Positions 1 through 6,305 of a stretch of 11,623 bases of DNA are shown here, one piece after another. Source of the DNA: an uncultured Clostridia bacterium (GTDB lineage: Bacteria; Bacillota_A; Clostridia; Oscillospirales; Oscillospiraceae); NCBI GenBank assembly GCA_947307375.1, contig CAMZIX010000032.1:1-11623 (forward strand), in the 5' to 3' direction. Under the pieces are notes generated by a model. The model was given only the letters and a program-made list of their open reading frames with translations. It did no database searches and was not told where the DNA came from. A program made the translations under genes and the position numbers. Every line of letters begins with the position of its first letter. Positions within the stretch are counted from its first letter, which is position 1.

Positions 1-1427
1 CTGCCGGCGCGGACATAGCGCGTCAGCGCGGCATAGTTCTCAAAGCCCGGAAAAGAGACGCCCAGCGCCGCCATCAGCGCATCGCCGTAGCAGGCGCCGA
101 CCGTCACCTGCGGCGTTGAGATCTCCTTGCCGAGAATGTCGGCGATGATCTGCATCCACAGCGGATTCTGCGCGCCGCCGCCTACGGCGATGATCCGGTC
201 GATACGCGCCTCGGGGTGCGACTCCATGATGCGGATCTGCTGATTGACAGAATAGCCGACCGCCTCCAGCGCGCTGCGGTAGAGATGCGCACGCGTATGC
301 TGCAGCGTCAGGCCGAAGAGCACGCCGCGGGCGTCGGGGTCGTTGATCGGCGTCCGCTCCCCGGCAAAGTAGGGCAGCGTGATCAGCCCCTCGCTGCCGG
401 GCGGGATCTCCGCAACGCCCTCCAACATGCGCTGATAGGCGTTTTCTCCGCCCGCGCGCTCGGCGGCAAGGGCGTCCGGAAACAGCTCGTCGCGGAACCA
501 TTTGGTCAGGCTGCCCGCCGTGTTGGTTCCGGCCGAGATATCGCATAAGCCGGGGACGATGAACTCCTCGCGCCAGAGCCGCTCGTCGTCGATCAGGCTG
601 TCTGTGCCGAGGATCATGTACACCGACGAGCCGAGCTGCAGCATCATTTTCCCGCTCTCCACGACGCCGCAGCTGATCGCCTCGGCGCCCGAATCGTCCG
701 TTCCGGTGATGACCGGCGTCCCCTCGGCAAGCCCCGTCTCGGCGGCGGCCTCGGCCGTCACGGTGCCTGCGACCTCCGCCGCCTCGAGGATTTCGGCAAG
801 CTGGTCCGGTCGGCAGACCGGCGCGCAGTACTCCGGAACCGGCTTGCGTGTCTGCGGATCATACAGCGGATTGAAGCTGGCCAGGCCGAGGAAACGGTCC
901 ACGACATAGCGGCCTGTCAGCTTGGCGGTAATGTAGCTCGATCCCGTGAGAAACTTGTGCGTCCTGGCGTAGACCTCCGGCTCCCTGCGCTTGATCCACA
1001 GGATCTTCGGCATCACGTCGCTGGAGCAGAGCGGACGGCCGTACCATTTCAGGATCTGCTCCTCCCCGTAGAGCGCGGTCAGTTCAGCCATCTCATCCGT
1101 GGCCCGCGCGTCGATGCCGTAGAGGATCGCTTTGCGAAGCGGGCGGCAATGTTCGTCCACCGGAACGCAATCTGCGCCGAGCGCGCTGATCCCGACGGCC
1201 TTGACGTCCTTCGCGTCCACGCCGCTCTTGCGCAGCAGTTCCCGACTGATCGTACAGAAATCACCCCACCAGTCGCGCTCGGCGTCATGCTCGTAGTAAC
1301 CGGGCTGGGGATTTTCCATGCTGTGCTCCGTGCTGTGCAGCGCGAGGATCTCGCCCTGCTCGTCGATGAGAGCGCCCTTGCTGGAATTGGTGCCGGTATC
1401 GATACCGACAAAATACGCTTTTCCCAT
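1..1427 (-). CDS. FGGY-family carbohydrate kinase (xylulokinase-like), C-terminus cut by window edge
   Basis: This reading frame is open from the ATG at 1427 to the left edge, giving 475 visible residues. FGGY kinases are usually about 490-520 residues, so only the end is missing. They phosphorylate a sugar or polyol with ATP in the cytoplasm. The N-terminal phosphate-binding segment GIDTGTNSSKGAL is at residues 8-20. GTDDSGAEA at 242-250 carries the likely catalytic Asp245. LGSSVYMI (265-272) is the second nucleotide-binding strand. GGGAQNPLWMQIIADILG (416-433) is the C-terminal FGGY signature. The start is supported by a GAGGA Shine-Dalgarno 8 nt upstream that overlaps the stop of the BtpA/SgcQ gene, suggesting translational coupling. 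It is the last visible gene of the leftward operon. The substrate cannot be read from sequence: xylulose, other ketoses and polyols are all possible. Its partners (FrlC-like epimerase, SgcQ-like protein) suggest a ketose or modified sugar. Confidence 0.9.
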   Translation of the reverse strand, partial: MGKAYFVGIDTGTNSSKGALIDEQGEILALHSTEHSMENPQPGYYEHDAERDWWGDFCTISRELLRKSGVDAKDVKAVGISALGADCVPVDEHCRPLRKAILYGIDARATDEMAELTALYGEEQILKWYGRPLCSSDVMPKILWIKRREPEVYARTHKFLTGSSYITAKLTGRYVVDRFLGLASFNPLYDPQTRKPVPEYCAPVCRPDQLAEILEAAEVAGTVTAEAAAETGLAEGTPVITGTDDSGAEAISCGVVESGKMMLQLGSSVYMILGTDSLIDDERLWREEFIVPGLCDISAGTNTAGSLTKWFRDELFPDALAAERAGGENAYQRMLEGVAEIPPGSEGLITLPYFAGERTPINDPDARGVLFGLTLQHTRAHLYRSALEAVGYSVNQQIRIMESHPEARIDRIIAVGGGAQNPLWMQIIADILGKEISTPQVTVGACYGDALMAALGVSFPGFENYAALTRYVRAG

Positions 1428-1437
1428 CGTGCCGTCC

Positions 1438-2268
1438 TCACAGCGTTTCACGGAAGCGATAAACCACTGCCATGAACTCCCGCACACGCTCAATATCGAC
1501 ACGGACATTCTCGTGGCGGCTGTTTTCCAGCTTACCGTTTTCCTTGAAGTAGGTCCCCACGACGGCCGCGTCCCCCGCCTGCAGCTTGCGGACGATGGTG
1601 TCCGGCCGGCAGCCGGTGTTGCACAGGACGACGACCTCGGGATTTGCGGCCTTGACCGACGCGATCAGCTCCTCGTCCACATCCATGCCCGCCGCGTTGG
1701 CCGAGATACACAGCCCGTCCGGGGCGGCCTTGGACATCGTAGACGCCGCGATATCCGCCAGCGGCCGCGTATCCAGATTGCGATCGGATTCGGGATTGAT
1801 GAAGTACAGCATTTTCAGATCGTCGAGCGGCAGGGCGGCCTTGCGGCGCAGCAGGGCGGAGAAGTCATTGTTGTACAGACCTCCGTCTCCTACATAGACG
1901 CCGGAGAAGGTTCCCCGCACATAGCGCGCTCCCACCGCAGCGGCAAGCTCGAGACAGGCTGCGCCGTCGGAGATGGCGTCCACGCCGAAGGGGACGCGGA
2001 TCTCACTGCGCAGCGCACCAATGATATAGGCCATCGCGGCGGGCGTGACCATGTCCATTTTGCGCTGATAGGGAAAGCTGAACTCGTTAGAGAAGATGAT
2101 CCCGTCCACGCCCCCGTCCTGCAGGGCGTGCAGATCCGCGCGGGCGTGCTCCACGATCTCGCCGAGCGGAGTGCCCCTGCGAAAACGCGGATCTCCCGGG
2201 AGCGCGTCGAGATGCAGCATTGCAAGGATGGGTTTTTTGACGCCGAAGAGTTCTTCAGTCCAGAGCAT
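1438..2268 (-). CDS. BtpA/SgcQ-family TIM-barrel protein
   Basis: This 276-residue protein matches the usual length and landmarks of the BtpA/SgcQ family. It has an N-terminal motif MLHLDALPGDP (17-27), a GGVDGIIFSNEFSFPY segment (52-67), and a FGVDAISDGAA strand (94-104). Near the C-terminus a CNTGCRPDTI segment is followed by GDAAVVGTYFKENG, resembling the phosphate-binding end of a TIM barrel. SgcQ is encoded in the E. coli sgc cluster, whose sugar substrate is unknown. BtpA was originally linked to photosystem I accumulation in cyanobacteria. The biochemical role is therefore unsettled; an aldolase or lyase role on a phosphorylated sugar is only a guess from fold and context. It lies between the MATE gene (27 nt upstream) and the FGGY kinase (10 nt downstream). 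An AAGGAAG ribosome binding site precedes the ATG at 2268. Family assignment is firm; function is open. Confidence 0.85.
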   Translation of the reverse strand: MLWTEELFGVKKPILAMLHLDALPGDPRFRRGTPLGEIVEHARADLHALQDGGVDGIIFSNEFSFPYQRKMDMVTPAAMAYIIGALRSEIRVPFGVDAISDGAACLELAAAVGARYVRGTFSGVYVGDGGLYNNDFSALLRRKAALPLDDLKMLYFINPESDRNLDTRPLADIAASTMSKAAPDGLCISANAAGMDVDEELIASVKAANPEVVVLCNTGCRPDTIVRKLQAGDAAVVGTYFKENGKLENSRHENVRVDIERVREFMAVVYRFRETL

Positions 2269-2295
2269 GATGATAATCTTCCTTTCTATGTTGTA

Positions 2296-3693
2296 CTACA
2301 GACTGTTGGAGGCAATGGGAAGCCCGCGTTTCCAGCGTCTGCCGCAAAAGCGGCTGAACAGCAGGAAAAACCGCGTCAGGTTGTCCGCGACCATGCAGCA
2401 CCAGACGGCCTCCAGGCCGAGACCGAGTCGGAACACGCACAGCGCTGTCAGACACAGCCTCACACCCCACATGGAAAAGAGCGAGAACAGCAGCGGCGCA
2501 CGCACGTCACCCACCCCACTGAAGACACCCTCGAGAATAATGACCACGGCAAAAAACGGTTCGGACACCGAGACAATGCGAAGCACCCTCGCGCCAAGCG
2601 CGATCACGTCCTCATCCGGCGTGAAGATGCGCATGAAAAACGCGGGAAACAAAAACAGGAAAAGGCTCAGCGCGCTCATCAGAATAACCGCCAGCAGAAG
2701 AAGCGAGGCGGAATAGTCCGTCAGCCTCTTTTCATCTCCCGCGCCGTAATGAAAGCCCGCCAGCGTGGAGGCAGCCGTCTGCATGCCGTAGCCCGGCACA
2801 TAAAATGCCTGCTCGGCGGTAATCGCAATCGAATGCGCAGCCACGGCCACCATGCCAAGCCGGGCGATCAGCGCCGTAAAAACCACCTGTCCGAACATGG
2901 AGATCATACGCTCGGCCGCCAGCGGCATGCCGATAGAAAGGCAGGCGCGCATGGCCGCACGGTCATAGACGGCCCGCGCGCTTCGGCATTCCTCAACACG
3001 CCAAGCGGCAAGAAACATTCCGATACCGCCGAAGACGAAGGAAGAGGCGGTGGCGATCGCCGCGCCGGGAACGCCGAGGCCCGCGCCCCAAAGCCTCAGC
3101 CCTATGCCGAAAAAGGAAATCTCTCTTGTCGGCATGATCAGAAGCGTGTTGAGCACGATGTTCATCAGGTTCATCCCCAGATGAATCCACATCGGCGTTT
3201 TGGTATCTCCCGCGGCACGCAGGACAGCGGAAAAGATGATCCCGGAAACGCGGAAGAGCATGGGCGCGCAGATGATACCGAAATACAGCGCCGCGTCCCG
3301 CCGGATCGCCGTCTCCGCCCCGAGCCAGTCCGGGAGATGGGGACTGATCGACAGCGTCAGCACCGTCATCACGACGCCGAGTATCCACACGAGCAGCTTG
3401 GCCTGCCCTGCGGCTTTTATCATCCTCTCCCGGTCTCCTGCGCCTCTGGCCTGAGAGATACAGGCCAGAATGCCGGTCGAAACCGCCCAGAGCGGCGCGT
3501 TAACAAGCCAGGTGGTCGTGGCGCTCAGTCCCACGGCTGCAGAGGCGGCTGCTCCCAGCTGGCCGACCTGCGCGGTATCCACATATTGAACGACCGTCTG
3601 CAGCGCGGTCTCTGTTATGGTGGGCCAGGCCAGACGCAGAATGTGTCTCTGCATCCCCCGGTCGCGCAGCAAAAAAAGGGGGGAACGTGCCAT
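2296..3693 (-). CDS. MATE-family multidrug/toxin efflux transporter
   Basis: This is a 465-residue polytopic membrane protein of typical MATE length (about 450-480) with roughly 12 hydrophobic segments. The two-fold repeat is visible. The first half opens with ILRLAWPTITETALQTVVQYVDTA, carrying the P and D residues typical of MATE helix 1. The second half opens with ACLSIGMPLAAERMISMFGQVV (about 230-250). MATE proteins export small, usually cationic or amphipathic compounds using a Na+ or H+ gradient. The start at 3693 has AGGAGG upstream with short spacing (4 nt), so translation could be modest. It sits 21 nt after the FrlC-like epimerase gene and 27 nt before btpA/sgcQ. An exporter in a catabolic operon may remove a released aglycone, amine or toxic intermediate, but that is inference. 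The family call is secure and the substrate unknown. Confidence 0.9.
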   Translation of the reverse strand: MARSPLFLLRDRGMQRHILRLAWPTITETALQTVVQYVDTAQVGQLGAAASAAVGLSATTTWLVNAPLWAVSTGILACISQARGAGDRERMIKAAGQAKLLVWILGVVMTVLTLSISPHLPDWLGAETAIRRDAALYFGIICAPMLFRVSGIIFSAVLRAAGDTKTPMWIHLGMNLMNIVLNTLLIMPTREISFFGIGLRLWGAGLGVPGAAIATASSFVFGGIGMFLAAWRVEECRSARAVYDRAAMRACLSIGMPLAAERMISMFGQVVFTALIARLGMVAVAAHSIAITAEQAFYVPGYGMQTAASTLAGFHYGAGDEKRLTDYSASLLLLAVILMSALSLFLFLFPAFFMRIFTPDEDVIALGARVLRIVSVSEPFFAVVIILEGVFSGVGDVRAPLLFSLFSMWGVRLCLTALCVFRLGLGLEAVWCCMVADNLTRFFLLFSRFCGRRWKRGLPIASNSL

Positions 3694-3714
3694 GCATCCT
3701 CCTAAAGCGTTTTT

Positions 3715-4569
3715 CTACTCTTCCGGCAGGAAGTCGCGAAGCACCTCGCAGCTGCGGCGGATCGACTCGTGCGGATCCTCCCAGTAGATCGAGTCGTTGA
3801 TCTCGAGATCGAGACCGTTGGCAAAGTCGTGCTTCTCCAGGATCCGCACGTACTCCTCCAGCTTCTCACGGCCGAAATCCCCGTCGCCGAGGATCAGGTG
3901 ATGGCTGTCGGAATAGTGCACCCATTCCAGCTTCTCTCCAAAACGCTGGCAATAGTCCTCCAGCCGCTCCCCGGCCACCTCCATCGCGACAAGATCGACG
4001 CAGACGCGAAGCGCAGGCGAATCCACATCCCGCAGCATCCGCGACACGTCCTCGAGCGTGATGACGAGATTGCTCTCATAGGGCTGGAGCTGTTCGAGCA
4101 CGAGCAGCACGCCGCGCGCCTCAGCCTCGTCAGCAAGTGCGCGGAAGCTCTCGACCGTGCGTTTCCAGCCCTCTTCGCGCGGCAGATCGCGCGGGTGGCA
4201 GCCTGTGTTCAGGAAGACGCGGTTTGTGCCGAAGCCAAGCGCGTCGTCCATGGCGGCCTTCATAAAGTCGACCGTGCGCCCTCGCAGCCGCGTGTCCGGC
4301 GCAGAATAGCTGAAGGGATAGCCAAGCGTTTCCGGCGTGTAAATGACGACCCGCATCCCCCGATCCTCGATCTGATGCCGCAGCTCTTTAACGCGGCTGC
4401 CGGCCTCGGCCGCGGAGGAGTAGTCGAGTCGGCAGTAGTGCGGCGCTCCGCCCCAGAGATCGACCCGGCGAAGACCGCAGCGCTCCATGGAATCCAGATA
4501 GTAGTCAAAGCTGTGCTGAACATACTGCACACTCATTACGGCCACGTCCTGCATGGTAATACGGCTCAT
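3715..4569 (-). CDS. FrlC-like sugar (phosphate) isomerase/epimerase, TIM barrel
   Basis: This 284-residue protein belongs to the xylose-isomerase-like/AP endonuclease 2 TIM-barrel superfamily. It is visibly a paralogue of FrlC at 7151-7981. Shared blocks include DLWGGAPH (37-44) versus ELWGGRPH, IYTPETLGYPFSY versus GYTPEHNAYPYNY, and LQPYESN (161-167) versus LTPYESN. The expected metal/catalytic ligands are all present: Glu159, Asp192 (CVDLV), His218 (VHYSD) and Glu256 (LEIN). It therefore should be an active epimerase or isomerase. Divergence from FrlC in the loops, with an insertion-like C-terminal stretch WEDPHES, suggests a different substrate. Its ATG at 4569 has a GGAGAGG ribosome binding site lying in the 12-nt gap after the amidohydrolase stop. 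It is the second gene of the leftward operon. Ketose 3-epimerisation of a glycated amine or a free ketose is the most natural hypothesis. Confidence 0.85.
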   Translation of the reverse strand: MSRITMQDVAVMSVQYVQHSFDYYLDSMERCGLRRVDLWGGAPHYCRLDYSSAAEAGSRVKELRHQIEDRGMRVVIYTPETLGYPFSYSAPDTRLRGRTVDFMKAAMDDALGFGTNRVFLNTGCHPRDLPREEGWKRTVESFRALADEAEARGVLLVLEQLQPYESNLVITLEDVSRMLRDVDSPALRVCVDLVAMEVAGERLEDYCQRFGEKLEWVHYSDSHHLILGDGDFGREKLEEYVRILEKHDFANGLDLEINDSIYWEDPHESIRRSCEVLRDFLPEE

Positions 4570-4581
4570 AAAACCTCTCCT

Positions 4582-5883
4582 TCAGCTCATCGCATTGTAT
4601 ACTTCTTCTCCGTCAAGCAGTGTCAGCACAACGCGCAACGTGCGCGCCGCGGACGGCGGCACTGCGAAAAGATCACCCGAGAGGACCGTTATATCCGCTT
4701 TTTTTCCCGCCTCAAGCGTACCGAGCTTGTCTTCACAAAAAAGGTTGTAGGCCCCGCCGCGCGTCCATGCCGTCAGGAGTTCGGCGGCGGTAAGCGTGTT
4801 CTGTCCGTTGAAGGGCTCGCCGCCCTCCGGGAAGAAGCCGCCCACGGCGTGATAGACGGATTCCGGGATGTCATCGATCAGCAGCGGGAGATCGGTGCCG
4901 CAGCTCAGGAGAACGCCGCTGTCGGCCATCTTGCGCCGGTTCCAGTAAAAGCGGCCGCGCTCTTCGCCGATCTTTTCGCGGATCATGGCCAGCTTGCTCT
5001 CCCGCTCAGCGATGGACTGGATCTGCGGATAGATCTCCGCAATCGCGCCGAGCGCTCCCATGCGCTCAAGATCCTCCGGGTCGCTGAACTCGAGATCCGT
5101 GATGCTGTGACGGTTGATCAGCCGCCCATTTTCGTCGCGACGGCAGCACTCATAGAGATCCAGTACCTTTGCGATCGCCGCGTCTCCCTGCGCGTGGAGG
5201 GAAAAACGGAAGCCGTTCTCGTCCGCCGTACGCAGTTCCCCGGCGATAGCGTCCCAGTCGATGGAGATCGCGCAGAGGCAGTCCGTACCGCAGTATGCTT
5301 GTTTGAGAGCGCCCTCCATCTGGCTGATCGAACCGTCGGTCATGCGGTTATAGCCTGAAAAACGCAGATAGTCGCTGTGAAAGCGAGCGCTCATCTCTTT
5401 GCCGAAAGCGAGGTCGAGCGGCCTGTCGAAAGGCTGGCTCATAAAGCTGACACGCAGCGTCAGCTCGCCCTTTTTCTCCAGCTCTTCCAGCAGCGCGGGA
5501 AAGCCGTGGAAGTCGTCAAAGCCCATTTCCTTGACGGAGGTGACACCGCGGCTGTTGAGCAGGCGCATGTAGTCGCGAAACAGCGGCAGGATCCGCTCGC
5601 GGTCGCGCAGCATGGCGTCCTGCTGCGCGCTGTTTTCGGCATCCAAACCGAGCTTCTGCGCAGCATAGCCGGTAAAAAAACAATGCACGTCGAAAAAGCC
5701 GGGACAGATCGTGCCGTCGCCGCAGTCGAGAATGCGGCAGTTGTCCCTTATCAGCGCGCTCTCCGGTTCCCCGTGCCCGACGGCGAGGATATGACCGCCG
5801 CCCAGCGCAACGTAGCCGGCAAAGGGCGGCTCACCGGCTGCGGTAAAAACACAGGATGATTTCAAAATCAATTCCGCTTTCAT
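4582..5883 (-). CDS. YtcJ-like amidohydrolase-superfamily protein with altered metal-ligand motifs
   Basis: From the ATG at 5883 this encodes 433 residues. The open frame extends to 5970, but that start would run through a terminator-like hairpin and lacks a ribosome binding site, whereas 5883 has AAAGGAGG 5 nt upstream. The fold is clear: an N-terminal composite beta segment, GDGTICPGFFDVHCFF (55-70), the HAQGDAAIAKVLD motif (230-242), CGTDLPLLIDDIP (329-341), and the classic C-terminal KLGTLEAGKKADITVLSGDL (387-405). Such proteins hydrolyse amide or related bonds, and YtcJ-type members include N-substituted formamide deformylase. Oddly, the HxH metal motif is His67-Cys-Phe69. The usual RIEHAQ is SITDLE (260-265), and the usual QPxH is YPQI (285-288). 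His67, His230 and Asp331 remain. It may be a mononuclear or divergent enzyme, or may use a new chemistry. It is the first gene of the leftward operon. Confidence 0.82.
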   Translation of the reverse strand: MKAELILKSSCVFTAAGEPPFAGYVALGGGHILAVGHGEPESALIRDNCRILDCGDGTICPGFFDVHCFFTGYAAQKLGLDAENSAQQDAMLRDRERILPLFRDYMRLLNSRGVTSVKEMGFDDFHGFPALLEELEKKGELTLRVSFMSQPFDRPLDLAFGKEMSARFHSDYLRFSGYNRMTDGSISQMEGALKQAYCGTDCLCAISIDWDAIAGELRTADENGFRFSLHAQGDAAIAKVLDLYECCRRDENGRLINRHSITDLEFSDPEDLERMGALGAIAEIYPQIQSIAERESKLAMIREKIGEERGRFYWNRRKMADSGVLLSCGTDLPLLIDDIPESVYHAVGGFFPEGGEPFNGQNTLTAAELLTAWTRGGAYNLFCEDKLGTLEAGKKADITVLSGDLFAVPPSAARTLRVVLTLLDGEEVYNAMS

Positions 5884-5888
5884 GACGT

Positions 5889-5896
5889 CCTCCTTT
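5889..5896 (-). promoter_or_regulatory. Ribosome binding site fixing the amidohydrolase start
   Basis: On the minus strand AAAGGAGG lies 5 nt before the ATG at 5883. It is close to the anti-Shine-Dalgarno consensus and argues against the longer reading frame that begins at 5970. Confidence 0.85.
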
Positions 5897-5920
5897 GATG
5901 TTTGTCGTGAAAAAGTGCAA

Positions 5921-5955
5921 AAGCCGCACCGCTTTCTAAATAAGCGGCGCGGCTT
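5921..5955 (-). terminator. Terminator-like hairpin in the leader of the leftward operon (possible attenuator)
   Basis: Read as minus-strand RNA, a 14-nt arm AAGCCGCGCCGCTT (5955-5942) and a 14-nt arm AAGCGGTGCGGCTT (5934-5921) pair fully, with one G-U, around a 7-nt loop. The 3' side continues into a U-rich run interrupted by GCAC. On the plus strand the same position is an A-C mismatch, so the structure is better formed in the leftward transcript. It sits about 25 nt upstream of the amidohydrolase ribosome binding site, inside its own leader. That is the place expected for transcriptional attenuation rather than end-of-operon termination. No recognisable riboswitch or T-box motif was found upstream. 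Confidence 0.55.
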
Positions 5956-6044
5956 CCGGCTTTGCATCACAAGAAGAGAGAATAGAAAATGAGCTTCCGG
6001 AGCGCCTGCACACAGCGTTTCCGGATATCTGTGTTAAGCCTATC

Positions 6045-6059
6045 ATTTTGGTCCAAAAT
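6045..6059. repeat. 15-bp perfect palindrome, candidate operator
   Basis: ATTTTGGTCCAAAAT is a perfect dyad around one central base. It lies in the intergenic control region upstream of the leftward operon. A dyad of this size is typical of a dimeric regulator site, but no copy was noticed elsewhere in the window and no regulator can be assigned. Confidence 0.35.
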
Positions 6060-6126
6060 TTTCAATAGCTTGAATGTTTTTCGTCTACTTGCTCGGAATT
6101 GCACCATCAAAACTGTCATTCCTGCT

Positions 6127-6139
6127 GAAAGTGGTATAA
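6127..6139 (+). promoter_or_regulatory. Candidate FrlR operator, copy 1
   Basis: GAAAGTGGTATAA matches copy 2 (6256-6268) at 12 of 13 positions. AGTGGT is the left half of the operator known for HutC/DasR-type GntR repressors (AGTGGTnTAnACCAnT); the right half is weak here. It is flanked by a CTGAA/TTCAG inverted repeat (6125-6129, 6142-6146). Confidence 0.4.
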
Positions 6140-6221
6140 AATTCAGGCATTTTCTCCCTTCGGATCGGGATAAAACAATCAAACAGAACGAAAAATTGTT
6201 CCCCGAACTCGGTTTTTCCTC

Positions 6222-6250
6222 TTGACGAACAGCCCGATCCTTTTTATAAT
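6222..6250 (+). promoter_or_regulatory. Sigma-A promoter of the frlD operon
   Basis: The -35 box TTGACG (6222-6227) and the -10 box TATAAT (6245-6250) are separated by exactly 17 bp. Transcription should start near 6257, giving a leader of about 49 nt before the frlD ATG. Operator-like copy 2 begins at the expected start site, which would suit repression by the GntR/UTRA protein. Confidence 0.8.
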
Positions 6251-6255
6251 AGGAC

Positions 6256-6268
6256 GAAAGTGGTACAA
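6256..6268 (+). promoter_or_regulatory. Candidate FrlR operator, copy 2, at the frlD transcription start
   Basis: GAAAGTGGTACAA repeats copy 1 with one base changed and sits just after the frlD -10 box. Binding here would block initiation or promoter escape. The AGTGGT core fits HutC-family GntR half-sites. Confidence 0.45.
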
Positions 6269-6292
6269 TAAACACAGTTACTCATCTGTCAA
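6265..6292 (-). promoter_or_regulatory. Possible leftward promoter overlapping the frlD start region
   Basis: On the minus strand a perfect TTGACA (6292-6287) is followed after 16 bp by TATTGT (6270-6265), four of six matches to the -10 consensus. Transcription would start near 6258 and give the leftward operon a leader of about 375 nt. The -35 overlaps the frlD ribosome binding site, so chance similarity is possible. No better leftward promoter was seen between 5960 and 6260. Confidence 0.3.
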
Positions 6293-6305
6293 GGAGGCGG
6301 TTGCA

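Larger units (their letters stand above)
5884..6305. promoter_or_regulatory. Divergent control region between the two operons
   Basis: This 422-bp stretch is clearly more AT-rich than its flanks and has no convincing gene. The 102-codon minus-strand frame across it lacks a family resemblance and is judged spurious. It holds the frlD promoter, two GAAAGTGGTAYAA repeats, a 15-bp palindrome, a terminator-like hairpin and three copies of G(C/T)TTCCGG (5952-5959, 5993-6000, 6017-6024). Both operons begin at its edges, so it is the likely common regulatory hub. Confidence 0.75.

Noticed and set aside
1318..3705. 795-codon plus-strand open frame
   Set aside because: It lies antisense to the kinase, BtpA/SgcQ and MATE genes, is rich in Arg/His/Gln with no domain, and has no ribosome binding site. 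It is a by-product of GC-rich codon use on the other strand.
3769..5358. 529-codon plus-strand open frame
   Set aside because: Antisense shadow of the FrlC-like epimerase and YtcJ-like amidohydrolase, whose domains are unmistakable on the minus strand.
5884..5970. Upstream extension of the YtcJ-like amidohydrolase to 5970
   Set aside because: The extra 29 residues are Arg/Lys-rich, span the hairpin at 5921-5955 and lack a ribosome binding site, while the ATG at 5883 has AAAGGAGG.
5884..6258. T-box or known riboswitch in the leftward leader
   Set aside because: No T-box core or recognisable aptamer motif was found before the hairpin.
5967..6275. 102-codon minus-strand open frame in the control region
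   Set aside because: It covers the frlD promoter and operator-like repeats, has no recognisable domain and no ribosome binding site; coding is unlikely.
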